Positions 1 through 6,343 are shown, numbered from the stretch's first letter. The stretch: DNA of 7,794 nucleotides from Pseudomonas sp. (GCA_003527165.1 DPSI01000466.1:1-7794), one strand, 5' to 3'. The notes: a model not told the origin generated them from the sequence alone. Made by a program: numbers and translations.

Positions 1-82
1 TGCGGTAACGCTTGCCGGCGGTTTTGTCTTGCAGGGGATACAACGCCGCGATCTGCTGCGCCAGTTCAGTAAGGGTGGACAT
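1..82 (-). CDS. 5' end of an unidentified divergent gene (partial)
   Basis: The minus strand opens with ATG at 82-80 and stays open for 27 codons to the window edge. It reads MSTLTELAQQIAALYPLQDK and then TAGKRYR. The start is partly hydrophobic and helical with a basic stretch after it. I do not recognise the family. An in-frame TGA lies 17 codons upstream with no ATG or GTG between, so this ATG is the first plausible start. The ribosome binding site is weak: only CAGAGCAG is seen upstream, with no GGAG. The gene is divergent from the transporter operon across about 420 bp, so it could be an unrelated neighbour or share the control region. Calling it coding is an inference from the clean start and codon choice. 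Confidence 0.5.
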   Translation of the reverse strand, partial: MSTLTELAQQIAALYPLQDKTAGKRYR

Positions 83-251
83 GGGGCCGGTGCTGCTCTG
101 AATGCGAAAGGGCAGGCTATTTACTACGGATCATGAATGATTTCGCGGACTGCCCGACGCCCAGCAGGCCGCTCGTCGGATATCGCCGTTACCCCTTTTC
201 ACCCCCCCGACCTGCAGTGGCGACTCCGCCTCGGCAGCAGTGCTTTCCCCG

Positions 252-268
252 ACTTGTTCCACTTGTTC
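252..268 (+). repeat. Tandem 9-bp direct repeat ACTTGTTC(C/T)
   Basis: ACTTGTTC occurs at 252-259 and again at 261-268, one base apart, giving a 9-bp period. The core ACTTGT recurs on the minus strand at 473-478. The pair lies about 160 bp upstream of the candidate sigma-54 promoter, within the range where activator sites are found. It is not a palindrome, which argues against a typical dimeric bacterial enhancer-binding-protein site. It may be chance. Confidence 0.3.
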
Positions 269-424
269 TACCCCTGCCCTCCCTCATTGCGCCGCGATGG
301 AACGGCTGCGCTGGCCGCGCACCAATGGCGAGCGCGAAGCCTCTCGCGCCCGTGCTGACCAGGCAGTCAATAATCCTGGCGAAACGATCTAGAAAACAGC
401 GAGATAGGCTGAATCAACCGCGTT

Positions 425-441
425 CTGGCACATCCGGTGCA
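425..441 (+). promoter_or_regulatory. Candidate sigma-54 (RpoN) promoter
   Basis: The sequence CTGGCACATCCGGTGCA fits the sigma-54 consensus YTGGCACGRNNNTTGCW well. All of YTGGCAC is present at the -24 element, and the -12 element reads GTGCA instead of TTGCA. The key GG (427-428) and GC (439-440) are separated by exactly 10 bases, as required. The start of transcription would fall near 451-453, about 50 bases before the ATG at 503. The mismatches are the two bases after GGCAC and the first base of the -12 element. Sigma-54 control is established for some Pseudomonas sulfur-scavenging genes (the SfnR-regulated sulfone/methanesulfonate genes), which would suit this operon, but that link is inference. 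Confidence 0.5.
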
Positions 442-450
442 CCTTCAAAC

Positions 451-468
451 ACAGGCGTTATGCCCTGT
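451..468. promoter_or_regulatory. Inverted repeat ACAGG-N8-CCTGT near the predicted transcription start
   Basis: Five-base arms ACAGG (451-455) and CCTGT (464-468) flank an 8-base spacer at or just after the predicted +1. The arms share the CCTGT/ACAGG motif found in the 14-bp palindrome upstream of the GntR gene (3764-3777), but in the reverse arrangement. This could be a second operator for the GntR regulator, or a coincidence. The arms are short, so confidence is low. Confidence 0.25.
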
Positions 469-490
469 TAGTACAAGTTGCTCAACCGCC

Positions 491-496
491 AAGGTG
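491..496 (+). promoter_or_regulatory. Ribosome binding site deciding the binding-protein start
   Basis: AAGGTG lies six bases before ATG 503, a normal spacing. It directly abuts the in-frame ATG at 497, which is too close. The further in-frame GTG at 437 lies inside the candidate sigma-54 promoter. This favours 503 as the start, and the resulting protein begins with a proper signal peptide. Confidence 0.6.
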
Positions 497-502
497 ATGA
501 CA

Positions 503-1873
503 ATGAACAACCGGAATAGCCTGCTTGCAACCTCGTTTCTCGGATCGCTCATGGCCTTCGGCGGTCCGGCCGCCGCGGAAACCATCCGTATCGGAATCGG
601 CCATCAGAGCATGGTCACCAACACCGTGTCCGGCGGCATCGTGCTGGAAAAGCTCGGCCTGCTGGACGAGCATTTGCCCAGGACCGGCAAATACCAGGAT
701 GCCGACTACCGGATCGAATTCCGCGACTACGATTCGGGCCCGCCGATCACCAACCAGATGCTCGCCGGCAAGCTCGACTTCGGCGTGATGGGCGACTACC
801 CGCTGATCGTCAACGGCGCCAAGTTCCAGGAAACCGGCAAGCAACAGACGCGCTTCATCGCGGTGACCGGCTACAACCTCAAGGGCACCGGCAACGGCAT
901 CGTGGTGCCGGCCGCGTCCTCCGTGCAGAGCCTGCAGGATCTGGCTGGCAAGACCCTCTCGACGCCGGTCGGCAGTGCCGCCTGGGGCATGACGCTCAAG
1001 GTGCTGCGCGATGCCGGCCTGTCGGACAAGGTCACTCTGGTCAATCAGGCGCCGCCGGTGGGCGCGGCCAACATCGCCGCGGGCAAGATCGACGCCCATG
1101 CCGATTTCTGTCCCTGGTCGGAAATAATGGAATTCCGCGGCACCGGCCGGAAGATCTACGACGGCAGCGAGGCCGGCATTCCCACCTTCCATGGCATCGT
1201 GGTCCGTGACGCCTTCGCGCAGAAATATCCCGAAGTCGTCGAAGGCGTGCTCAAGGCCACGCTCGCCGCGCAGAAGTGGATCAGCGAAGACCCGATGCGC
1301 GCCGCCAGCCAGGTGGCCGAGTGGACCGGTGTCGACAAGGAAGTGCTCTACCTCTACTTCAGCGACGGCGGCATCTCGACCATGGAAGCGAGCATCAAGC
1401 CGCAATGGATCGAGGCGATGAAGTACGACCATGCCCTGCTACAGAAGGAAATGGGCATCCCCGACCTCGATTTCGCCACCTGGATCGATGACAGCTACCT
1501 GAAGACGGCCTACGCCGCGTCGAATCTCGACTACGACGCCATGGTGCAGAGCGTGGTCAGCCCCACCCCACGGGCGCCTGGCCGCAAGCCCGCGGAAATC
1601 TGGTTCGCCGACAAGGGGATCGTCGCCTACGACAGCACCGCTGCGATGCTCGCCGCCGAAGAAGCGGCCAAGGCCGGCGGCACCGCCATCAACGCCAGCT
1701 ACGTCTACGACAACCTCACCGGGCTGAAGCTGTTCGGCAAGTCCGCCTACCTGATCAAGGACCCGAGCGGTGAGGTGCTCGCCTTCATGAAGAAAAGCGA
1801 CTCCGAGCGGCATATCGCCGAAAGCGGCGGCGTACAGCTGAGCGCCGCGCACCCGGTCGCGATGTTGCCCTGA
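503..1873 (+). CDS. ABC-transporter substrate-binding protein (TauA/SsuA/NMT1 type) with C-terminal NosL-like domain
   Basis: This 456-residue periplasmic protein should capture the ligand for the permease and ATPase encoded next. Residues 1-25 are a signal peptide: a short polar start with Arg4, a hydrophobic core LLATSFLGSLMAFG, and a likely cut after PAAA. Residues 26-350 follow the sulfonate/nitrate/taurine-binding pattern: an opening ETIRIGIG strand, a GKLDFGVMGDYP segment (89-100), the LAGKTLSTPVGSAAWG hinge (147-162) and IAAGKIDAHADFCPW (191-205). Family members are usually about 320-350 residues. Here about 100 extra residues follow. Residues 363-450 resemble NosL, the nitrous-oxide reductase accessory family: PAEIWF, YDSTAAML, ASYVYDNLTG, SAYLIKDPSGEVLAFMKKSDSE in outline, then AESGGV. 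The NosL copper-ligand Cys and Met motifs are not seen. The family call for the binding domain is firm, the NosL call is by pattern only, and the ligand is unknown. Confidence 0.88.
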   Translation: MNNRNSLLATSFLGSLMAFGGPAAAETIRIGIGHQSMVTNTVSGGIVLEKLGLLDEHLPRTGKYQDADYRIEFRDYDSGPPITNQMLAGKLDFGVMGDYPLIVNGAKFQETGKQQTRFIAVTGYNLKGTGNGIVVPAASSVQSLQDLAGKTLSTPVGSAAWGMTLKVLRDAGLSDKVTLVNQAPPVGAANIAAGKIDAHADFCPWSEIMEFRGTGRKIYDGSEAGIPTFHGIVVRDAFAQKYPEVVEGVLKATLAAQKWISEDPMRAASQVAEWTGVDKEVLYLYFSDGGISTMEASIKPQWIEAMKYDHALLQKEMGIPDLDFATWIDDSYLKTAYAASNLDYDAMVQSVVSPTPRAPGRKPAEIWFADKGIVAYDSTAAMLAAEEAAKAGGTAINASYVYDNLTGLKLFGKSAYLIKDPSGEVLAFMKKSDSERHIAESGGVQLSAAHPVAMLP

Positions 1874-1914
1874 TCCGCTCGTATGCGCCGCAGAGCGCAC
1901 ATTAAACCTGAGCC

Positions 1915-1920
1915 GAGGAG
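1915..1920 (+). promoter_or_regulatory. Ribosome binding site of the permease gene
   Basis: GAGGAG sits seven bases before ATG 1928. The earlier in-frame ATG at 1883 lies only 10 bases after the upstream stop and has no such site, so 1928 is preferred. This shortens the protein by 15 mostly basic residues. Confidence 0.7.
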
Positions 1921-1927
1921 CGTAGCC

Positions 1928-2851
1928 ATGAGTGTCAAGCCGAACCCCGTGTTCGATTCAGCCACGGCGGTGCCGACAGCGGTAGCGGCACCTGCGCTGG
2001 AAGTTGCAGCAGCAGTGCCCAGCCCGTCCACTGCACCGAGCGCATCCGCCGCTGGCCTGCCACGCCGGCGCCTACCCAATATGACCGGTCGCTATCTGGT
2101 GCGCATCGCCGCGCTGCTGATGGCGCTGGTGGTCTGGCATCTCGCCGCCAGCAGCGGTTTCAACTTCTTCATCAACTTCGAGAACGTGCCGACGCCGCTG
2201 CTGGTAGGTGAGGCACTGGTGACTCAGCTGTCCAGCTCGGAGTTCTACCTGCACATCGTCCACAGCATGGAACGGATCGCCATTGCCTACGCTTACGCCG
2301 TGGTGTTGGGCGTGCTCACCGGCGTGATGATGGGCCGCTCGCGCTGGGCTGAGGACATCATCCTGCCGTACATCGAGCTGTTCCGGCCGATTCCGGCAGT
2401 GGCCTGGATTCCGCTGGCGATTCTGATGCTGCCAACGGAACAGTCGAGCATCGTCTTCATCACCTTTCTCGGCGCCTTCTTTCCCATCGTGCTGAATACC
2501 GTGCACGGCGTCGAGCAGACGCCCGACGTGCTGGTCCGCGCCGCTCGCAGCCTCGGCGCCAGCAAGAAAGCCATTCTCTGGCACGTGGTGATCCCTGGCG
2601 CCATGCCGAGCATCGTTGCCGGCCTGGCGATCGGCATGGGCGTCGCCTGGTTCTCGCTGCTGGCAGGCGAAATCATCAGCGGCCAGTACGGCATCGGCTA
2701 CTTCACCTGGACCTCCTACACCCTGGTCAAGTACCCGGAAATCATCATCGGCATGCTGACCATCGGCGGCCTCGGCACCCTCTGCACCCTGCTCGTGCGC
2801 AAGGCCTGCGCGCCGCTGCTGCACTGGCAGGCCAAAGGAGGTCGGCCATGA
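1928..2851 (+). CDS. ABC-transporter permease, TauC/SsuC (BPD_transp_1) family
   Basis: This 307-residue inner-membrane protein should form, as a dimer, the import channel for the ligand delivered by the upstream binding protein. Residues 1-50 are an Ala/Pro/Val/Ser-rich, probably disordered cytoplasmic tail ending in RRR, longer than usual for the family. Hydrophobic segments follow at about 56-76, 118-135, 147-168, 174-192, 226-247 and 271-290. The cytoplasmic EAA loop that docks the ATPase spans about 204-233: AARSLGASKKAILWHVVIPG and then AMPSIVAGL, with the conserved Gly and the I-x-P region. The gene follows the binding-protein gene by 54 bp, and its stop overlaps the ATPase start (ATGA). 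The family is clear. The substrate is not determined by the sequence, although sulfonate or taurine-like compounds are the usual cargo of this subfamily. Confidence 0.92.
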   Translation: MSVKPNPVFDSATAVPTAVAAPALEVAAAVPSPSTAPSASAAGLPRRRLPNMTGRYLVRIAALLMALVVWHLAASSGFNFFINFENVPTPLLVGEALVTQLSSSEFYLHIVHSMERIAIAYAYAVVLGVLTGVMMGRSRWAEDIILPYIELFRPIPAVAWIPLAILMLPTEQSSIVFITFLGAFFPIVLNTVHGVEQTPDVLVRAARSLGASKKAILWHVVIPGAMPSIVAGLAIGMGVAWFSLLAGEIISGQYGIGYFTWTSYTLVKYPEIIIGMLTIGGLGTLCTLLVRKACAPLLHWQAKGGRP

Positions 2852-3720
2852 ACAGCGCCGTACAGGACAACCGCCTCGCCGTGCTCGACCACAGCCGGCT
2901 GCGGGCGAAGGCCAACGCCAAGGGTGACGGCCGCGGACATATCAGCGTGCGCAACCTGCACATCGAATTCGACTACCAGGGTGGCAAGCGCGCCGCGGTG
3001 CAGGACGCGCAACTGGAGATTCGTCCCGGCGAGTTCGTCTGCCTGCTCGGCCCGTCCGGCTGCGGCAAGTCGACCCTGCTCAATGCCATGGCCGGCTTCG
3101 TCAACCCGACCCGCGGTGAGCTCCGCATCGACGGCAAACGGGTCGATGCGCCCAGTCCGGACCGCGGCATGGTGTTCCAGCAACACTCGCTGTTTCCCTG
3201 GAAAACCGTGCGCGACAACGTCGCCTTTGGCCCGCTGATGGCCGGCGCGTCGCGTAACGAGGCCTGCAGCGTGGCGCGCACCTTTCTTTCGCTGGTCGGC
3301 CTGGCGGCGTTCGAGGATGCCTATCCCGGCACGCTGTCCGGCGGCATGCAGCAGCGCGTCGGCATTGCCCGCGCGCTGGCCAACTACCCCAGCGTGCTGC
3401 TGATGGACGAACCCTTCGGTGCGCTGGACGCGCAGACGCGAATCATGATGCAGGAGAACCTGCTGGAGATCTGGCGCGAATTCAAAAACACCGTGGTGTT
3501 CGTCACGCACGACATCGACGAGGCGGTGTTCCTCTCCGACCGCATCGTGGTGATGAGCGCCAGCCCCGGCCGGATCATCGCCGACATCAAGGTCAGCCTG
3601 CCCCGTCCGCGCGAGCAGAGCCTGCTTACCAGCGCCGCGTTCATGGACTACAAGCGCCAGTGCCTGGATCTGATCCGGCAGGAAACCCTGCGCGCCTTTC
3701 AACAGCAGAACGGAGGCTGA
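2848..3720 (+). CDS. ABC-transporter ATP-binding protein, TauB/SsuB family
   Basis: This 290-residue cytoplasmic ATPase powers the importer. The nucleotide-binding domain carries every expected motif: Walker A GPSGCGKST (68-76), Q-loop Gln111 in VFQQHSLFPWKTV, signature LSGGMQQR (163-170), Walker B VLLMDEP (183-189), D-loop GALD (191-194) and switch His221 in VTHDIDEA. LFPW after the Q-loop and the SASPGRI stretch (237-243) are typical of the nitrate/sulfonate/taurine branch. About 30 polar residues precede the domain, more than in typical TauB or SsuB. The start ATG overlaps the permease stop and is preceded by AGGAGGT at 2836-2842, five bases away, so the two are translationally coupled. 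It looks intact and functional. Confidence 0.93.
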   Translation: MNSAVQDNRLAVLDHSRLRAKANAKGDGRGHISVRNLHIEFDYQGGKRAAVQDAQLEIRPGEFVCLLGPSGCGKSTLLNAMAGFVNPTRGELRIDGKRVDAPSPDRGMVFQQHSLFPWKTVRDNVAFGPLMAGASRNEACSVARTFLSLVGLAAFEDAYPGTLSGGMQQRVGIARALANYPSVLLMDEPFGALDAQTRIMMQENLLEIWREFKNTVVFVTHDIDEAVFLSDRIVVMSASPGRIIADIKVSLPRPREQSLLTSAAFMDYKRQCLDLIRQETLRAFQQQNGG

Positions 3721-3723
3721 GCC

Positions 3724-3795
3724 ATGGCCAACGCACGCATTTCCGCACCCACGCTCGACATGACCTGTCATGACAGGCTGGAGCGATTCCAATGA
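3724..3795 (+). CDS. Micro-ORF of 23 codons between the ATPase and GntR genes
   Basis: The reading frame begins ATG at 3724, three bases after the ATPase stop. It has GGAGG at 3712-3716, seven bases upstream, a better site than many real genes. It reads MANARISAPTLDMTCHDRL then ERFQ, and ends in TGA at 3793-3795, overlapping the GntR ATG as ATGA. Both junctions therefore look like genuine translational coupling. I recognise no family. It could be a coupling or leader peptide for the regulator, or the stub of a gene lost by deletion. It also contains the 14-bp palindrome at 3764-3777. It is too short for codon statistics to prove coding. Confidence 0.4.
   Translation: MANARISAPTLDMTCHDRLERFQ
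3764..3777. promoter_or_regulatory. Perfect 14-bp palindrome, candidate GntR operator
   Basis: CCTGTCATGACAGG is perfectly self-complementary and centred about 21 bp before the GntR start codon. GntR/HutC regulators bind short palindromes of this size and often control their own genes. That makes an autoregulatory operator plausible. No sigma-70 promoter was recognised next to it, and a role in mRNA is not excluded. Confidence 0.45.
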
Positions 3796-4535
3796 AAGGC
3801 ACCCAGTCACTCGCCCCCGGCCAGTCGCCACTGCCGCTGTACGTGCAGATTCGCGACGACCTGCGGCGCAAGATTCTCGAAGGCAGCTACGTCGTGCATG
3901 AGCGCCTGCCCTCGGAAAACGAGCTGATGAACGCCTTTGGTGTCAGCCGCATCACCATTCGCCAGGCGCTGCGCGACCTGCACAACGAAGGGCTGGTGTT
4001 CAGCGCACAAGGCAAGGGCACCTACGTCAGCAAGCCCAAGGCTGTGCAGAACGTGCAGCGCCTGCAGGGTTTCGGCGAGGCCATGGCTGCCCAGGGCTAT
4101 GAAGCCACCGCGCGGCTGCTGTCGATTCAGGAGCGCAAGCCGCCCAAGGCCGTGGTCGCCGCGCTGCATCTGTTGGTCGGCGAAGAGGTGGTCGAGGTCA
4201 AGCGCGTGCGCTATCTCAACCGCGAAGCCGTCTGCGTCGAGAACAGTTACTTCCCCCTCGACATCGGCCGGCGGCTGTTCGGCCTGGACCTGTCCGGCGA
4301 CATCTTCCCGATGCTCGAGAACGCCTTCGGTATCGCCCTCGGGCGCGCCGACATCAGCCTCGACGCCACCCTGGCGGACGAGGAACACCAGCACTACCTG
4401 GCCCTCAAGCCCGGTGAACCCATCCTGCGCGTCGAGCGGCTGACCCACGACCGCGCCGGCCGCCCCATCGACTTCGAATACCTCTGCTACCGCGGCGACG
4501 CATTCAAATACCAGTTCCGAGTGGATCGGAAATAG
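3792..4535 (+). CDS. GntR-family transcriptional regulator, HutC/FarR subfamily (UTRA domain)
   Basis: This 247-residue DNA-binding protein is likely the ligand-responsive regulator, probably a repressor, of this cluster. An N-terminal winged helix-turn-helix spans about 14-80: PLYVQIRDDLRRKILEG, LPSENELMNAFGVSRITIRQ, ALRDLHNEGLV and the wing GKGTYVS. A UTRA effector-binding domain follows at about 98-240, with the typical VKRVRYLNREAVCVENSYFP and ILRVERLTHDRAGRPIDFEY stretches. The start is fixed because an in-frame TGA lies at 3771-3773, and GGAG (3780-3783) precedes the ATG by eight bases. It overlaps the micro-ORF stop and runs into the flavoprotein gene, whose ribosome binding site overlaps the GntR stop. 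Placing the regulator mid-operon implies it is co-transcribed with the genes it may control. The effector is unknown; UTRA domains bind varied small molecules. Confidence 0.92.
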   Translation: MKGTQSLAPGQSPLPLYVQIRDDLRRKILEGSYVVHERLPSENELMNAFGVSRITIRQALRDLHNEGLVFSAQGKGTYVSKPKAVQNVQRLQGFGEAMAAQGYEATARLLSIQERKPPKAVVAALHLLVGEEVVEVKRVRYLNREAVCVENSYFPLDIGRRLFGLDLSGDIFPMLENAFGIALGRADISLDATLADEEHQHYLALKPGEPILRVERLTHDRAGRPIDFEYLCYRGDAFKYQFRVDRK

Positions 4536-4543
4536 GAGGCAAC

Positions 4544-6280
4544 ATGACCACTATCAACGGCATCCCAGTCATCGACACCGACGTGCTGGTCATCGGCGGC
4601 GGCACCGCCGGCCCCATGGCCGCCGTGACCGTCAAGGAACAGGACCCGAACCTCAAGGTCATCCTGCTGGAAAAGGCCAACGTCAAGCGCTCCGGCGCCA
4701 TCTCCATGGGCATGGACGGGCTCAACAACGCCGTGGTCCCCGGCCACGCCACGCCCGAGCAGTACGTCAAGGAAATCACCATCGCCAACGACGGCATCGT
4801 CCATCAGCCGGCGCTGATGGCCTATGCCCAGCGTTCCTTTTCGATGATCGAGAAGCTCGACTCCTGGGGTGTGCATTTCCAGAAGGACGAGACCGGCGAC
4901 TACGACATGAAGAAGGTGCATCATCTGGGCACCTACGTGCTGCCGATGCCCGAAGGGCACAACGTCAAGAAAATCCTCTACCGCCGCCTGCGCCGTGTGC
5001 GGGTGGAGATCGAGAACCGCTTCCAGGCCACCCGCCTGCTCAAGGACCCGGACGGCAACATCGCCGGCATGATCGGGGTGAACACCCGCACCGCCGAGCC
5101 GATCATCATCCGCGCCAAGGCGGTGATCATGGCCACCGGCGCCGCCGGGCGCATCGGCCTGCCGAATTCCGGCTACCTGTTCGGCACCTACGAAAACCCG
5201 GCCAACTGCGGTGATGGCCACGCCATGGCCTATCACGTCGGCGCCGATCTGGTGAACCTGGAGTGCTTCCAGGTCAACCCGCTGCTCAAGGACTACAACG
5301 GCCCGGCCTGCGCCTACGTCACCGGCCCGCTGGGCGGCTTCACCGCCAACGCCTACGGCGAGCGCTTCATCGAATGCGACTACTGGTCCGGGCAGATGAT
5401 GCTGGAGTTCTTCAAGGAGCTGGAATCGGGCACCGGCCCCGTGTTCCTCAAGCTCGATCACCTGGCAGAGGAAACCATCCAGGAAATCGAGACCGTCCTG
5501 CACACCAACGAGCGGCCGACCCGCGGGCGTTTCCACGAAGGCCGCCAGGTCGACTATCGCCAGCGCATGGTCGAGATGCACATCTCCGAGATCGGCTTCT
5601 GCTCCGGGCATTCGGCCTCCGGCGTGTGGACAGACGAGACCGGTGCCACCACCGTGCCCGGCCTCTACGGCGCCGGCGACATGGCCTCGGTGGCGCACAA
5701 CTACATGCTCGGCGCCTTCGTCTACGGGCAGATCTGCGGTGAAAGCGCCGCCGCCTTCGTCAAGGAGCGCGACGAGCCCGTACTCGACGAAGCCTTCATT
5801 GCCGCCGAGCTGGCCCGCATCCAGGCGCCGCTCCTGGTCACCGACGGCATTCCGCCGGAGCAGATGGAATACAAGGTGCGCCGCCTGGTGAACGACTACC
5901 TGCAGCCCCCGAAAGTGACAAAGAAGATGGAGATCGGCCTCGAACGCATTCTCGCCGTACGTGAAGACGTGCCGAAACTCGCCGCCGCCGATCCCCACGA
6001 ACTGCTCCGAGCGCTGGAGGTGCAGTCGATCATCGATTGCGCCGAGATGGCCGCGCGCGCCTCGCTGTATCGCACCGAATCGCGCTGGGGCCTGTACCAC
6101 TACCGCGTCGATTTCCCCGAGCAGGACAACGCCGAGTGGTTCTACCACAGCCGCCTGTTCAAGGACGCCAATGGCCAGATGGCCCACGGCAAGCGCCCGG
6201 TCGCCGACTACGTCGTCCCGCTGGGCGAAGAGAAAGATGCCTACAGCAAGCTGCGGGTGAAGCGCGCCGCGAACGCCTGA
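4544..6280 (+). CDS. FAD-dependent oxidoreductase, fumarate reductase/AprA-like flavoprotein subunit
   Basis: This 578-residue cytoplasmic protein is predicted to bind FAD and carry out the redox step of the cluster. The N-terminus has the dinucleotide fold: TDVLVIGGGTAGPMAA (12-27), an acidic strand end VILLEKA (39-45), then SGAISMGMDG (50-59), as in succinate dehydrogenase, fumarate reductase and AprA. ATGAAGRIG (197-205) is the second FAD contact. GGFTANAYGERF (264-275) marks the capping domain. GHSASGVWTDETGATTVPGL and YGAGDMASVAH (355-385) match the C-terminal FAD motif, with His385 where this superfamily places an active-site His. A helical C-terminal region carries ESRWGLYHYRVDFPE (512-526), an SdhA-like tail motif. 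AGGAGG at 4534-4539 precedes the start. The paired ferredoxin and the motif order suggest AprA and P. putida AsfA as relatives. The substrate is not known. It is not L-aspartate oxidase or a standard Sdh/Frd, since no membrane anchor subunits are present. Confidence 0.88.
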   Translation: MTTINGIPVIDTDVLVIGGGTAGPMAAVTVKEQDPNLKVILLEKANVKRSGAISMGMDGLNNAVVPGHATPEQYVKEITIANDGIVHQPALMAYAQRSFSMIEKLDSWGVHFQKDETGDYDMKKVHHLGTYVLPMPEGHNVKKILYRRLRRVRVEIENRFQATRLLKDPDGNIAGMIGVNTRTAEPIIIRAKAVIMATGAAGRIGLPNSGYLFGTYENPANCGDGHAMAYHVGADLVNLECFQVNPLLKDYNGPACAYVTGPLGGFTANAYGERFIECDYWSGQMMLEFFKELESGTGPVFLKLDHLAEETIQEIETVLHTNERPTRGRFHEGRQVDYRQRMVEMHISEIGFCSGHSASGVWTDETGATTVPGLYGAGDMASVAHNYMLGAFVYGQICGESAAAFVKERDEPVLDEAFIAAELARIQAPLLVTDGIPPEQMEYKVRRLVNDYLQPPKVTKKMEIGLERILAVREDVPKLAAADPHELLRALEVQSIIDCAEMAARASLYRTESRWGLYHYRVDFPEQDNAEWFYHSRLFKDANGQMAHGKRPVADYVVPLGEEKDAYSKLRVKRAANA

Positions 6281-6283
6281 CCC

Positions 6284-6343
6284 GTAGGGCCGAATTTATT
6301 CGGCCAAACCTGATGCCAAACGGGGCGAATGAATTCGCCCTAC
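6284..6343. repeat. REP-like inverted pair (two hairpins with GTAGGGC ends)
   Basis: Two perfect hairpins lie in the 114-bp gap between the flavoprotein and ferredoxin genes. GGCCGAAT-TT-ATTCGGCC occupies 6288-6305 and GGGCGAAT-GA-ATTCGCCC occupies 6323-6340. The whole unit is bounded by GTAGGGC (6284-6290) and its complement GCCCTAC (6337-6343), so the halves face each other as in a REP doublet. It starts three bases after the flavoprotein stop. Such elements can stabilise upstream mRNA or attenuate transcription. There is no U-run, so it is not a standard terminator. Confidence 0.85.

Larger units (their letters stand above)
83..502. other. Intergenic control region between divergent genes
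   Basis: This stretch of about 420 bp holds no convincing gene. Open frames at 133-471 and 137-358 overlap each other. They have Pro/Arg/Ser-rich translations, no good ribosome binding site and no family resemblance. The region contains the control signals listed separately: an ACTTGTTC tandem repeat, a sigma-54-type promoter and an ACAGG/CCTGT inverted repeat. Bases 269-420 show nothing else I can support. No clear -35/-10 pair for sigma-70 stood out for either direction. Confidence 0.7.

Noticed and set aside
133..471. Open frames at 133-471 and 137-358 as small genes
   Set aside because: They overlap each other, have Pro/Arg/Ser-rich low-complexity translations, lack ribosome binding sites and cover the promoter signals.
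437..502. GTG 437 or ATG 497 as start of the binding protein
   Set aside because: 437 lies within the sigma-54 element and puts a polar stretch before the signal peptide; 497 abuts the AAGGTG site. Start 503 has correct spacing.
4487..6187. 566-codon open frame on the minus strand opposite the flavoprotein
   Set aside because: It is a GC-rich shadow frame: His/Gly/Val-rich translation, no family motifs, and the opposite strand encodes a clear FAD enzyme. The same holds for minus-strand frames at 482-1432, 2716-3831 and 6510-7346.
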